64,000 nucleotides of DNA, from positions 124,001 to 188,000 of the forward strand of contig NZ_JBFNXJ010000007.1 in assembly GCF_040812015.1 (NCBI RefSeq), given 5' to 3'. The notes under the pieces were generated by a model, which was not told where the DNA came from, made no database searches, and worked only from the letters and a program-made list of their open reading frames with translations. Positions 25,277 through 33,880 of the stretch are shown one piece after another. Numbering within the stretch: position 1 is the first letter of the stretch; each line of letters begins with the position of its first letter. The DNA is from Chitinivorax sp. PXF-14 (lineage in GTDB: Bacteria > Pseudomonadota > Gammaproteobacteria > Burkholderiales > SCOH01). The position numbers and the translations under genes were made by a program.

Positions 25277-27106
25277 ATGACCGCTTTTCCCTCTTCTTTG
25301 CCCCGCCGCCTGTGGCCGGCCTTGTGTACCGCACCGCTGCTGATCGCGCCGGCGGCTTCCGCGCTGACCGCGCAGCAGCTCTACCAGCAGGCGCAGCTGC
25401 AGGTGCTCGCGCTCGAACGGCTCGACAAGCAAGGCCAGGTGCAGTCGTACACCTCGGCGCTGTGGGTGGCGCCCGGCAAGGCCGTGACCCAGTGCGACCA
25501 GCTCGACAACGCCGAGGGGCTGCGCCTGAAGCTGGGCGAACGGCTGCTGCAGGCCAGGCTGGATAAGCGCGATGCCAGCCGTAACCTGTGCCTGCTCGAC
25601 GTGCCAGGCGCCGGCCCGGTGGCCGTGGCGACATGGCGCGAGGCCGACCCGCCACCGGGTGCCGTCGTATTCGCCGTCGGCAACGCACTGGGCATGGGGG
25701 TGAGCATTGCGGAAGGTGTGGTGGCGGGTGTCAGGCAGTTCAGCGGCGAGAATTACGTGCAGTTCACCGCCGCGATCGCGCCGGGCTCGGAGGGCGGCGG
25801 CCTGTTCGACGCCGAGGGGCGGCTCGTGGGCATGATCAGCTACCGGCCGCGTGACGGCCAGAACATCAACTTCGCGCTGCCCGCGCGCTGGCTCGGCGAG
25901 GTCGAGCAGCGTTCGGCCAGCGCCGATGGCATCGCCGAATGGCAGGGCAAGGCCCAGGCGCTGTCGCGCGACGCAAACTGGAAAGCCCTGGCCGAGCTGG
26001 CGCAACGCTGGACCATGGCGCTCGGGGACAGCAGCGAAGGCTGGCTCTGGCTCACGCTCGCGCACAGCATGCTGAAAGACTGGCCCGCCGCCGAAGCCGC
26101 CGCGCATCAGGCCCTGCGGATCGATCCCGGCCTGATCGAGGCGGGACTGAGCCTGTCCGAAGCGCAGGTGCAGCAGGGCAAGGCCGCCGAGGGGCTGGCC
26201 ACGGCCCAGGCCCTGCTCGCCCAGCGCCAGGAGGATGCGCGTATCTGGCTCGCCATCGGCCATGCCGAGCTGGCCCGGCAACACCTGGCCGAAGCGCGCC
26301 AGGCGCTCGAGCGGGCTGCCGGCTTCGCGCCATGGAACTACGCCGTGCAGCTCGGCCTGAGCCGGCTCGCCTATCAGCGCGGCGACTGGAACGCGATGGT
26401 GGCGGCCCAGCAGCAGCTCACCCGGCTCAACCCCGGCAACGTCGATTCGTGGATCATCCTGTCCGACGCCTATCGCAACGCCGGCCGGCCCGAGCGTGCG
26501 CTGGCGAGCGTGGACAAGGCGCTGGAACTGGCGCCCGACAATGGCGACGCGTGGGTCGGCAAGGGCAATGCCCTGCACCAGCTCAAGCGTGACCAGGAAG
26601 CGATCGCCGCGCTGCAAAAAGGGCTGGGGCTCAAGCCGCTGCGCGCCGCCGATGGCTGGGTCGGCCTCGGCGACGTCTATTACACGCTCGGCCTCTTTCC
26701 CGAGGCGATCAACGCCTATCGCCAGGCGCGCCGCATCGCGCCCGACGGCTTCACCCCGGTCGCCCGGCTGCAGGTGGCGCTCAAGGACAACTATCAGTTC
26801 GACGAGGCGATGCGGCTCGCGCAGCAGATCAAGGCGGAACACCCGGACGACCCGTTCCCGCATCGCCAGATCGGCTTCATCGATGGTTATCAGGGCCAGT
26901 ACGAACAGGGTATCCCGGCGCTGGAGCGGTCGCTGGCGCTGAACCCGAACCAGGCCAAGGTGTGGATGGCCCTGCTCGAGCAATACATGGGTACCGGCCG
27001 CCGCGACGAGGCCGTGCGCGGTTACCGCAAGCTTGCGGCAATCGATGCGGGCGCGGCCGAGAATGCCTATCGGCGGCTGTTCCTGCCCTACGGGATCACG
27101 CCATGA
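25277..27106 (+). CDS. Catalytically dead trypsin-like protease domain fused to TPRs
   Basis: Exported protein of 609 aa: signal peptide (about 1-29), an S1/HtrA-like domain (about 35-205) and TPR repeats (about 215-600). Compared with the next gene, all three catalytic residues are replaced: His by D74 (TQCDQL versus TNCHVI), Asp by N103 (RNLCLL versus RDLCQL) and Ser by E172 (GSEGGGLFD versus GSSGGGLFD). The fold residues around them are kept, so it is a pseudoprotease, not a decayed gene. It probably acts as a periplasmic scaffold or regulator of its active neighbour, whose ATG overlaps its stop. Confidence 0.88.
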   Translation: MTAFPSSLPRRLWPALCTAPLLIAPAASALTAQQLYQQAQLQVLALERLDKQGQVQSYTSALWVAPGKAVTQCDQLDNAEGLRLKLGERLLQARLDKRDASRNLCLLDVPGAGPVAVATWREADPPPGAVVFAVGNALGMGVSIAEGVVAGVRQFSGENYVQFTAAIAPGSEGGGLFDAEGRLVGMISYRPRDGQNINFALPARWLGEVEQRSASADGIAEWQGKAQALSRDANWKALAELAQRWTMALGDSSEGWLWLTLAHSMLKDWPAAEAAAHQALRIDPGLIEAGLSLSEAQVQQGKAAEGLATAQALLAQRQEDARIWLAIGHAELARQHLAEARQALERAAGFAPWNYAVQLGLSRLAYQRGDWNAMVAAQQQLTRLNPGNVDSWIILSDAYRNAGRPERALASVDKALELAPDNGDAWVGKGNALHQLKRDQEAIAALQKGLGLKPLRAADGWVGLGDVYYTLGLFPEAINAYRQARRIAPDGFTPVARLQVALKDNYQFDEAMRLAQQIKAEHPDDPFPHRQIGFIDGYQGQYEQGIPALERSLALNPNQAKVWMALLEQYMGTGRRDEAVRGYRKLAAIDAGAAENAYRRLFLPYGITP

Positions 27107-29436
27107 AGCGGACGCTGATTGCGGCCTCGCTGCTGCTGGCCCTGCCCTGCCAGGCCGACGACGCGGCGCGCGTGTTCGATAGCGTACGCGCGTCGGTGGT
27201 GACCATCGCCACGCGCGACGAACACCGGCAGATCGACAGCGAAGGCAGCGGCGTGGTGATCGGCCCGGCGACGGTGATCACCAACTGCCACGTCATCCAG
27301 CTCGCGACCGAGATCGAGGTCACCGTCGCTGGCAAGCCCATGGCGGCCGAGCCGGCATTGCAGGACGGCGAGCGCGACCTGTGCCAGCTGCGCGTCGCCG
27401 GGCTCGCGGCCCCGGCCGCCGTGGTACGCGGCTACCAGGCGCTGAAGCCTGGCGAGCCGGTGTTCGCCGTCGGCAATCCGCTCGGGCTGGGCGTGTCGGT
27501 CAGCGCTGGCATCGTGTCGTTGCTCGATGCGCGCAACGGCCAGATCTTTACCAGCGCGCCGATCTCGCCGGGATCGAGTGGCGGCGGCCTGTTCGACGCC
27601 GAGGGCCGGCTTGTCGGCATCACCACGCGCCAGTACGGCGGCGCGCAGAACCTCAATGTGGCGATCCCGGCTGACTGGATCGCCGAACTCGCGCGCCGCG
27701 GCCGCAAGCCTGTTGCGGCGCCGAGCCCGCGCGGCGCGGACCCGGACTGGCCGGCGGAGGCCGAGGCACTGCGCGCCAGCTCCGATTGGCCGCAGCTGCT
27801 CGAACTGGCGCGGCGCTGGCGCCAGGCCTATCCGACCTCGGCCGAGGCCTGTGCGCTGCAGGGCCTGGCGCTGTACGAACTCAAGCGTTACGGGGAAGCC
27901 CGGCAAGCGCTGCAGGCCGGGCTGGCGGCAAATTCCCTGCACGAGAAGTCCTACAGCTATCTCGGCCTGGTGCAGCGGGCCGAGGGTGACAGGCGCGCGG
28001 CCTATGCGAGCGTCGACAAGTCGCTCGCGATCTGGCCGTTGTCCCCGTATTCGCTATGGCTCAAGGCCGACTGGCTGCGCCAGGACGGCTCGCTCGACGA
28101 GGCGCAGAAGCTGGCGGAACACGCGCTGCGCCTGATGCCGTGGCTTGACGGCGTATGGGAAACGCTCGGCGACGTCCGCATGCTCAAGAAGCAGTATGGC
28201 GACGCGGCCGAGGCCTATCGCGTGGCCCAGCGGCAGCGCCAGGGTGATGCGCGCATCGCCGGCAAACTGGCCGAAGCATTGGCCGCGACCGGCGACACGC
28301 GCGGTGCGCGGCAGTTGCTGGCGGCCCAGCCCGAGCAGGCGACGGACGCCAACAGGAGCTGGGTCGATGTCGGCCTGGCCGACGCGCAGCTCGGCCGCCA
28401 CGGCGAAGCCGAGCGCGCCTATCGCAAGGCGCTGGCGCTCGATCCCGCCAATGCGCAGGCCTGGTATTACCTGGCGCTCACGCTGGTGGCCACCGGGCGC
28501 GTGCCCGAGGCCGAGCAGGCCTTGCAGGAGTCGGTCCGGCTCAAGGCCGATCTGGCCGGGGCCTGGGTCAAGCTCGCGCAGATCCGCGCCGAGCGCAACG
28601 ATCTGCCGGGGGCAAGGCAGGCTTTCGAACGGGCGACCGCTGCCGAGCCGGCCGACGCCAACCACTGGGTCATCCAGGGGCTGGTGCTCAAGCACGCCGG
28701 CGACCCGCGCGGCGCGCTGGCGGCGCTGGAGCGGGCGGCCCAGCTCGGCAGCAGTGATGCCAATGCCTGGGCTACGCTCGGCGAGCTGCGCATCCGCAAC
28801 GGTTCGCTACAGACCGGCCTGGCCGCGCTGCAGAAGGCGCTGCAGCTCGATCCCAGGCACGTCAACGCGCTGCTTGGCATGGTGATCTACCACGGGGGAC
28901 TCGGTGAACAGGACAAGGCGCTCGCCTTCTCCGAACAGGCGCTCGCAATCGACGGCACCCAGGCCGCGGCCTGGAGCAGCAAGGGCTACGCCCTGCTCAA
29001 GCTCAAGCGCCTGCCGGAAGCGACGCAGGCATTCGAGACCGCCACCCGCCTCGATCCCGATTTTGCCAACGCCTGGATCAATCTGGGCGAGGGTTATCTG
29101 TATCAGCGCCAGCTCGGCAAGGCCATCACCGCACTCGAACGCGGCATCAAGCTCGCGCCGGGAGCCACCGATGCGCGCTATTACGCGGCACAGGCCTATG
29201 CCGCCACGGCTCAGCTCGGCAAAGCCCGCGAACATCTCGAAGTGGTGCTGCAGCACTCGCCGAACATGGCGCCGGCACTCTATCTGCTGAGCGGCGTCAA
29301 CCTCGGCCTGCACGACCAGACGGCACTCGATGCATCGCTGCGCCGGCTCGGCGAGGCCAACCCGACCATGGCGCGCAAGTTCCGCGACGAGGCGATGGCG
29401 CGCGGCCTGCCACAGGGCATCACGTTGTCCAACTGA
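27103..29436 (+). CDS. Periplasmic trypsin-like serine protease with TPR repeats
   Basis: Protein of 777 aa with signal peptide (LLALPCQA-DD), S1C/HtrA-type protease domain and about twelve TPR-like repeats (about 215-770). The triad is complete: H63 (TNCHVI), D92 (ERDLCQL) and S159 (GSSGGG). There is no PDZ domain; the TPRs may do substrate selection instead. The ATG overlaps the pseudoprotease stop, so both are translationally coupled. Substrate unknown. Only the ECF41-type promoter lies between it and the next operon. Confidence 0.88.
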   Translation: MKRTLIAASLLLALPCQADDAARVFDSVRASVVTIATRDEHRQIDSEGSGVVIGPATVITNCHVIQLATEIEVTVAGKPMAAEPALQDGERDLCQLRVAGLAAPAAVVRGYQALKPGEPVFAVGNPLGLGVSVSAGIVSLLDARNGQIFTSAPISPGSSGGGLFDAEGRLVGITTRQYGGAQNLNVAIPADWIAELARRGRKPVAAPSPRGADPDWPAEAEALRASSDWPQLLELARRWRQAYPTSAEACALQGLALYELKRYGEARQALQAGLAANSLHEKSYSYLGLVQRAEGDRRAAYASVDKSLAIWPLSPYSLWLKADWLRQDGSLDEAQKLAEHALRLMPWLDGVWETLGDVRMLKKQYGDAAEAYRVAQRQRQGDARIAGKLAEALAATGDTRGARQLLAAQPEQATDANRSWVDVGLADAQLGRHGEAERAYRKALALDPANAQAWYYLALTLVATGRVPEAEQALQESVRLKADLAGAWVKLAQIRAERNDLPGARQAFERATAAEPADANHWVIQGLVLKHAGDPRGALAALERAAQLGSSDANAWATLGELRIRNGSLQTGLAALQKALQLDPRHVNALLGMVIYHGGLGEQDKALAFSEQALAIDGTQAAAWSSKGYALLKLKRLPEATQAFETATRLDPDFANAWINLGEGYLYQRQLGKAITALERGIKLAPGATDARYYAAQAYAATAQLGKAREHLEVVLQHSPNMAPALYLLSGVNLGLHDQTALDASLRRLGEANPTMARKFRDEAMARGLPQGITLSN

Positions 29437-29452
29437 AAGATGTTGCCGGTTT

Positions 29453-29479
29453 TGTCACAAATTGCCTGTCTCCAACGTC
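29453..29479 (+). promoter_or_regulatory. ECF41-type sigma factor promoter
   Basis: TGTCACA (29453-29459), a 16-bp spacer, then CGTC (29476-29479). These are the conserved -35 and -10 elements described for ECF41 sigma factors. The element lies about 30 bp upstream of a three-gene operon whose last gene encodes an ECF41 sigma factor, so autoregulation is very likely. Confidence 0.85.
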
Positions 29480-29509
29480 TAGCCTGTGTGATCAACGATG
29501 GAGACCGAG

Positions 29510-29908
29510 ATGAACAGATTTTCACGCTATGGCAAGACGGCCGCGACCCTGCTGGGTGCGGCGGCGCTCGGCAACGGTGCCTGGATGTACCTGGCGCCGC
29601 ATGCCTGGTTCGTCACCATTCCGGGTGTGCTCGACACCGGGCCGTTCAACGCGCACCTGGTGCGCGACGTGGGGGCGGCCTATGCCGCGCAGGGGCTGGC
29701 GCTGGCCTTGCCCGTCCGCGCCTGGTCGCTCTATCTCGTGGCGGCGATGTTCGGCGGCCTGCATGCACTGCTGCATGTGTGGGAAGTGGCATGTGGACGG
29801 GTTGGCGTCGCGCATCTGTGGATCGACCTGCCCGGCGTGCTGTTGCCTGGCATGTTGACCGTGATGCTGGCACTGACCGCCATGCGCATCGTGCGGAAGG
29901 AGGCCTGA
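29510..29908 (+). CDS. Small four-helix integral membrane protein
   Basis: Protein of 132 aa with four predicted transmembrane helices (about 11-31, 54-72, 73-92, 108-127) and a conserved-looking HLVRDVGAAYAAQG segment. I cannot name the family with confidence; the pattern resembles small DUF4345-like membrane proteins. ATG 29510 is preferred over 29498 because a GGAG lies nine bases upstream. It is first gene behind the ECF41 promoter, so it is a likely target of the sigma factor. Confidence 0.75.
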   Translation: MNRFSRYGKTAATLLGAAALGNGAWMYLAPHAWFVTIPGVLDTGPFNAHLVRDVGAAYAAQGLALALPVRAWSLYLVAAMFGGLHALLHVWEVACGRVGVAHLWIDLPGVLLPGMLTVMLALTAMRIVRKEA

Positions 29909-29909
29909 T

Positions 29910-30437
29910 ATGCTGCGACACTGGATCAAGCGCCGGCTCAAGGCCTTCGAACGCCGCACCGGTGAAAGCACAGCCTATGTCGAGGAGATGATGCGCCACA
30001 CCCCGGCCGGTTTCCGGCGCTTTGCCCTGTTTTTGCCCCTCACCGCCTTCCATCGCGCCTTGCCGAAGGATGCCTACCACCTGGCACGGGTGGCCACCAT
30101 CCGCCACGAGGATTGCGGCCCCTGTCTGCAGACCGTGGTGCGCATGGCGTTCGAGGATGGCGTGCCGCGCGACTGGCTGCAGGCCGTGCTGTCAGGGCAT
30201 GGCGAGCGTCTGCCGCAGTGGGCGCAGGTGCTGCTGCCCTTCACCGAGGCGGTGCTCGATAACTCCGCGCAGCTGCCGGCACTGCAATTGAGCATGGCGG
30301 GCCATTTCGACGAGGCCCAGCTGGCCGAGCTTGCCCTGGTGATCGCCAGCGTGCGCGTGTTTCCGACCGTAAAACGGGCCATGGGCCATGCCCTTAGCTG
30401 CAGCCTCGTGAAACTGGAGCTCGACCATGCGGCTTGA
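29910..30437 (+). CDS. Carboxymuconolactone decarboxylase/AhpD-like protein
   Basis: All-alpha protein of 175 aa with the AhpD-type redox motif HEDCGPC (C69, C72, with H66/E67), in which the two cysteines act as a peroxidase-like dithiol. ECF41 sigma genes are typically linked to carboxymuconolactone decarboxylases, oxidoreductases or epimerases, and this fits. A GGAGG precedes the ATG. Its 3' end overlaps the sigma gene by 11 bases. It may detoxify a peroxide or small oxidant, but the substrate is unknown. Confidence 0.82.
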   Translation: MLRHWIKRRLKAFERRTGESTAYVEEMMRHTPAGFRRFALFLPLTAFHRALPKDAYHLARVATIRHEDCGPCLQTVVRMAFEDGVPRDWLQAVLSGHGERLPQWAQVLLPFTEAVLDNSAQLPALQLSMAGHFDEAQLAELALVIASVRVFPTVKRAMGHALSCSLVKLELDHAA

Positions 30438-31308
30438 TGCGGCGACCGAACGTTTCATGCGGCACCGGCCCATGCTCAGGCGGCTCGCCTACCGCATGCT
30501 CGGCGAGCCGGGCCAGGCCGACGACATGGTGCAGGAGGCATGGCTGCGCTGGCATGGCGCAGATCTCGCGGCGATCGCCAATGACCAGGCGTGGCTGGTC
30601 ACGACGCTGTCGCGGCTGTGCCTCGACCGCCTGCGTGAACTCAAGCGCGAGCGCGAACGCTATGTCGGCCCCTGGCTGCCCGAGCCGAGCGATGAAGCGG
30701 ATAGCGCGGCGGACCCGGCGCAGGTGCTGGCGCGCGGCTCCGATATCGGCATGGCGCTGCTGCTGCTGTTGGAACAGCTCAGCCCGGAGGAGCGCGTCGC
30801 CTTCCTGATGCAACAGGTGTTCGAGCACGATTACCGCCATATCGCCGCCGTGCTGGGCAAGCGCGAAGCGGCCTGCCGCCAGCTGGTGAGCCGTGCGCGC
30901 AAACAGCTGGCAGCGGGGCAAGGCGTGCGCGAGACCGACGGCGCGGTGCGGGCGTACCTGCTGGCCGCCTTCGTCGGCGCCCTGGCGAGCGGTGATATCA
31001 GCGCCCTGCTGGCGACACTGGCACCCGATGTGGTGTTGATTTCCGACGGAGGCGGACATGTGTCCGCCGCCAGCAAGCCGGTTTACGGCCAGCGTGCCGT
31101 GTCGCGCCTGCTGCATGGTCTGGCGAGGCTGCAGGCCGCGACGGCGCAGGTCGAGATGCGCATCGTCAACGGTGAGCCGGCGCTGGTCGGCCTGCGCGAT
31201 GGCCTGGTCTATTTCGTCATGGCCTTCGACATCGGCACGAGCGGGCTCAGGCGGATTTTGACGCTGAACAACCCGTTTCGGCTGCAGCGCCTGCAGGCCG
31301 CGGCCTGA
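30427..31308 (+). CDS. ECF41-family RNA polymerase sigma factor with SnoaL-like C-terminus
   Basis: Protein of 293 aa: sigma2 (about 5-75), the ECF41 hallmark linker WLPEP (83-87), sigma4 (about 105-162) and a C-terminal SnoaL-like domain carrying DGGG (207-210) and an NP motif (282-283). In ECF41 proteins this C-terminal extension acts in place of an anti-sigma factor. No anti-sigma gene is present here. Together with the CMD partner and the matching promoter this is a complete, self-contained regulon. The signal is unknown. Confidence 0.92.
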   Translation: MRLDAATERFMRHRPMLRRLAYRMLGEPGQADDMVQEAWLRWHGADLAAIANDQAWLVTTLSRLCLDRLRELKRERERYVGPWLPEPSDEADSAADPAQVLARGSDIGMALLLLLEQLSPEERVAFLMQQVFEHDYRHIAAVLGKREAACRQLVSRARKQLAAGQGVRETDGAVRAYLLAAFVGALASGDISALLATLAPDVVLISDGGGHVSAASKPVYGQRAVSRLLHGLARLQAATAQVEMRIVNGEPALVGLRDGLVYFVMAFDIGTSGLRRILTLNNPFRLQRLQAAA

Positions 31309-31317
31309 GCAGAAACG

Positions 31318-31348
31318 ACGAGGCCCCGCCGTACAGGCAGGGCCTCGT
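31318..31348. terminator. Hairpin between sigma gene and DUF465 gene
   Basis: Nine-base arms ACGAGGCCC and GGGCCTCGT with a 13-base loop, between two convergent genes. Neither side has a T-run, so it may be a weak or Rho-assisted bidirectional terminator. Confidence 0.55.
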
Positions 31349-31422
31349 GTTGCCGGAGCGGGCCGTGCTCGGTGCCGCCGCACGATCTGTCGCGGGCGAT
31401 CCGGCACAGCCCTGGGCGGGTG

Positions 31423-31692
31423 TTAGCCGCAGGAGCCGCAGCAGCTGCTCGGGGTGGCTGCCTTGAGCTGGCCGTAGAGATCGTCCTTGAGCGCCAGACG
31501 CTGCTTCTTCAGGGCTTCCAGCGCTTCGTCGGTCACGGGCGTATCGGCATCCTCGAGGCGGCAGATTTCCTTGTCCACGTCCTGGTATTCGGTGAAACGG
31601 CGCGCAAAATGCGCATCCTTCGCCTTCAGCGCGTGGATTTCAGCCTTGAATTCGGGAAATTCGCGGGCCAGGTCGTGGTGTTCGATGTGCAT
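31423..31692 (-). CDS. YdcH-family (DUF465) protein with Cys-rich C-terminus
   Basis: Coiled-coil protein of 89 aa. Residues 1-70 match the DUF465/YdcH pattern (HDLAREFPEF, then alternating Lys/Glu heptads). The C-terminus is unusual: SSCCGSCG, a likely metal or FeS-cluster-binding tail not found in ordinary YdcH. The ATG at 31692 begins the domain; an upstream ATG would add 13 unrelated residues. It is divergent from the TIGR02647 gene, with an FNR box between. Confidence 0.8.
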   Translation of the reverse strand: MHIEHHDLAREFPEFKAEIHALKAKDAHFARRFTEYQDVDKEICRLEDADTPVTDEALEALKKQRLALKDDLYGQLKAATPSSCCGSCG

Positions 31693-31754
31693 GGGTCGTT
31701 CCTTCTCGTCTTGTGGATCAGGTTCCATCATAGAGAGTCGCGACAGGAATGTTG

Positions 31755-31798
31755 TTGATGCACATCAATCCTGCCTCACCGGTCTTGGGTGCTATATT
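31755..31798 (+). promoter_or_regulatory. FNR/ANR box with class II promoter
   Basis: Perfect box TTGAT-GCAC-ATCAA at 31755-31768 (centre 31761.5). The -10 TATATT at 31793-31798 predicts a start near 31804, so the box sits close to -41.5, as in FNR-activated promoters. It faces the TIGR02647 gene and may also affect the divergent DUF465 gene. Confidence 0.8.
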
Positions 31799-31821
31799 GA
31801 AGGCTCTACAAGGAGGACCTC

Positions 31822-32100
31822 ATGACTGAATTCATTCATCCCGAACGCCAGGCCGAACTCGAACTGCTGGCGCGCTTTCCGCTGGCCTCGCGCCAGCAGG
31901 GCATCAAGCTGCACCGCGATGCCGCTCCGGATCTGCTCGCTGCCGCGCAGCGACTGCATGCATCAGGGATGACCAGCTCGCCCGATGGCGGCTATTTGAC
32001 CGATGCCGGCTTTCACCTGGCCCAGGCGCTGCAGGGCGTGCTGGCGGTATTGTCGCGGCCTGCCGGCGTGCGCCCGCCCAGCCATGAGCTGATCGAGTGA
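31822..32100 (+). CDS. TIGR02647-family protein (DUF2375-like)
   Basis: Cytosolic protein of 92 aa. It keeps the family pattern ELELLARFPL, then QQGIKLHRDA, AAQRLHASGM and PDGGYLTDAG (about 11-60). Proteins of this family are small, proteobacterial and uncharacterised. A strong AGGAGG lies six bases before the ATG. It is expressed from the FNR-type promoter and is five bases before the next gene's start, so both probably respond to oxygen. Confidence 0.85.
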   Translation: MTEFIHPERQAELELLARFPLASRQQGIKLHRDAAPDLLAAAQRLHASGMTSSPDGGYLTDAGFHLAQALQGVLAVLSRPAGVRPPSHELIE

Positions 32101-32104
32101 AGCC

Positions 32105-32854
32105 ATGCTGCGGCCCGGTCTGCTTGCCTGCCTGTTACTGGGCCAGCCAAGCTGGGCTGATGAAGGCATGCTCAAGGCCTGCCACGAGGAGTGGGAGCCC
32201 TACGCCTATCACACGGCGGACGGCCGGACCCGTGGCATCACCGCCGAGCTGTTGACCCAGGCCCTGCGCCAGCTCAGTTACCGGCTCAGCTTCACCGAGA
32301 CCTCCTATGCGCGATGCAAGCGCGAGGTCGAGGTCGGCGCCATGGATATCGCCTTGTTCGCCAATCGCGATGAGGCGCCGGCGCTGCTTCATACCACGGT
32401 GTCGACCGAATACTGGATCGTCTCTGCCTGGGTGGCGGATTCCTCGCCGCTGCGCAGTTACACCGGCCTGCAGGCATTCAGCGGCGCCACCGTCGGCATG
32501 CCGCTCGGCTACAGCTGGCCCGAGCCGCTGGCAAGTTTCAAGGATTGGACGCGGATCGACAGCAGCGATCCGCGCAAGAACCTGCGCTCGCTGGCCTCCG
32601 GCCGCGTCGACGCGGTGTTCGACGATGCGGTGTGGGGCGACCGCGTGCGTGAGCAGGAGCACCTGCCGATCCGCCTGCTACGCCCGCCGATCGTCGTCGA
32701 GCCGCAGTTTGCGCTGTTTAATCCACGCCACCGCGAGCTGGTGGCGAAACTCGACGCGATATTGCGCAAGATGCAGCAACATGGCGATTTCGATCAGGCA
32801 TATCGCCGCCACACCGGCGCCAATATGCACGACTGGATTCATAGCGCGGACTGA
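32105..32854 (+). CDS. Periplasmic solute-binding protein family 3, orphan
   Basis: SBP_bac_3 protein of 249 aa with a short signal peptide (LLLGQPSWA-DE). Binding-fold segments include GITAELLTQAL (near 42-52) and VGAMDIALFANRDE (near 77-90). There is no permease or ATPase next to it, so it may feed a remote ABC system or act as a sensor. It is co-transcribed with the TIGR02647 gene behind the FNR-type promoter. Two more orphan proteins of this type lie at 45.5 and 54.9 kb. Confidence 0.82.
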   Translation: MLRPGLLACLLLGQPSWADEGMLKACHEEWEPYAYHTADGRTRGITAELLTQALRQLSYRLSFTETSYARCKREVEVGAMDIALFANRDEAPALLHTTVSTEYWIVSAWVADSSPLRSYTGLQAFSGATVGMPLGYSWPEPLASFKDWTRIDSSDPRKNLRSLASGRVDAVFDDAVWGDRVREQEHLPIRLLRPPIVVEPQFALFNPRHRELVAKLDAILRKMQQHGDFDQAYRRHTGANMHDWIHSAD

Positions 32855-32866
32855 ATCGCAACACCC

Positions 32867-32906
32867 AAAAAGCGACATCGGCGCCACGTGGGCGCCGATA
32901 TTGTTT
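32867..32906. terminator. Bidirectional terminator between orphan SBP gene and lipA
   Basis: Stem ATCGGCGCC / GGCGCCGAT with a five-base loop. On the minus strand, GTCGC and five T follow; on the plus strand, ATTGTTTC follows. It separates two convergent genes. Confidence 0.75.
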
Positions 32907-32929
32907 CGGGCCAGCCTGGCGGTCAACCG

Positions 32930-33880
32930 TCAGGCCACACCCGCGCCGTGCGCCTGCTGGTCGGCATGGTAGCTCGAGCGTACCATGGCGCCGACCGCTG
33001 CATGCTTGAAGCCCATCTCGACGGCTTGCTGCTCGAACCACTTGAAGCGGTCCGGCGTCATGTAGCGCAGCACCGGCAGGTGGCCGTCGGACGGCTGCAG
33101 GTACTGGCCGATGGTGATCATGTCGATATCGTGCTCGCGCATGTCGCGCATCAGCTGCAGCATTTCGTCGTCCTCTTCGCCGAGGCCCACCATGATGCCG
33201 GACTTGGTCGGAATGCCCGGATAGCGCGCCTTGAACTGCTTGAGCAGCTGCAGCGAGTGGGCATAGTCGGAGCCAGGGCGTGCCGCCTTGTACAGGCGTG
33301 GCACTGTTTCGAGGTTGTGGTTCATCACGTCGGGCAGGCCCTGTGCGAACACCTCGAGCGCGATGTCGAGGCGGCCACGGAAATCGGGCACCAGTACCTC
33401 GATCGTGGTGTGCGGCGACAGCTCGCGGATTTTCTGGATGCACTCGACGAAATGCTGGGCGCCGCCGTCGCGCAGGTCGTCGCGGTCGACCGAGGTGATC
33501 ACGACGTATTTGAGCTTGAGCGCGGCGACCGTTTCGGCGAGGTGGATCGGCTCCTGCGGGTCGAGCGGCTGCGGGCGGCCGTGGCCCACGTCGCAGAACG
33601 GGCAGCGCCGGGTACAGATGTCGCCCATGATCATGAAGGTGGCCGTGCCCTTACCGAAGCATTCGCCGATATTGGGGCAGCTCGCCTCCTCGCAGACGGT
33701 GTGCAGCTTCTGCTCGCGCAGGATCTGCTTGATCTCGTAGAAGCGCGAGTTGTCGGCCGGCATGCGCACACGTATCCAGTCGGGCTTGGGCAGCTTCTGC
33801 TCGAGCGGAACGACTTTGATCGGGATGCGCGCAGTCTTGTCGGCGCCCTTGAGCTTCAGTTTGTCTGCTTGGTCGGTCAT
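32930..33880 (-). CDS. lipA: Lipoyl synthase
   Basis: Radical SAM enzyme of 316 aa that inserts two sulfurs into protein-bound octanoyl chains. Both FeS clusters are present: the auxiliary cluster [12 protein letters not shown] and the radical [11 protein letters not shown]. The ATG overlaps the lipB stop (ATGA). Together with LipB it makes lipoylated E2 subunits and GcvH. It is the last gene of a dat-ybeD-lipB-lipA run. Confidence 0.97.
   Translation of the reverse strand: MTDQADKLKLKGADKTARIPIKVVPLEQKLPKPDWIRVRMPADNSRFYEIKQILREQKLHTVCEEASCPNIGECFGKGTATFMIMGDICTRRCPFCDVGHGRPQPLDPQEPIHLAETVAALKLKYVVITSVDRDDLRDGGAQHFVECIQKIRELSPHTTIEVLVPDFRGRLDIALEVFAQGLPDVMNHNLETVPRLYKAARPGSDYAHSLQLLKQFKARYPGIPTKSGIMVGLGEEDDEMLQLMRDMREHDIDMITIGQYLQPSDGHLPVLRYMTPDRFKWFEQQAVEMGFKHAAVGAMVRSSYHADQQAHGAGVA

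Noticed and set aside
23972-26983. 1003-codon open frame antisense to the permease and pseudoprotease genes
   Set aside because: Low-complexity Arg/Gln/His composition and no family match. It covers well-supported plus-strand genes.
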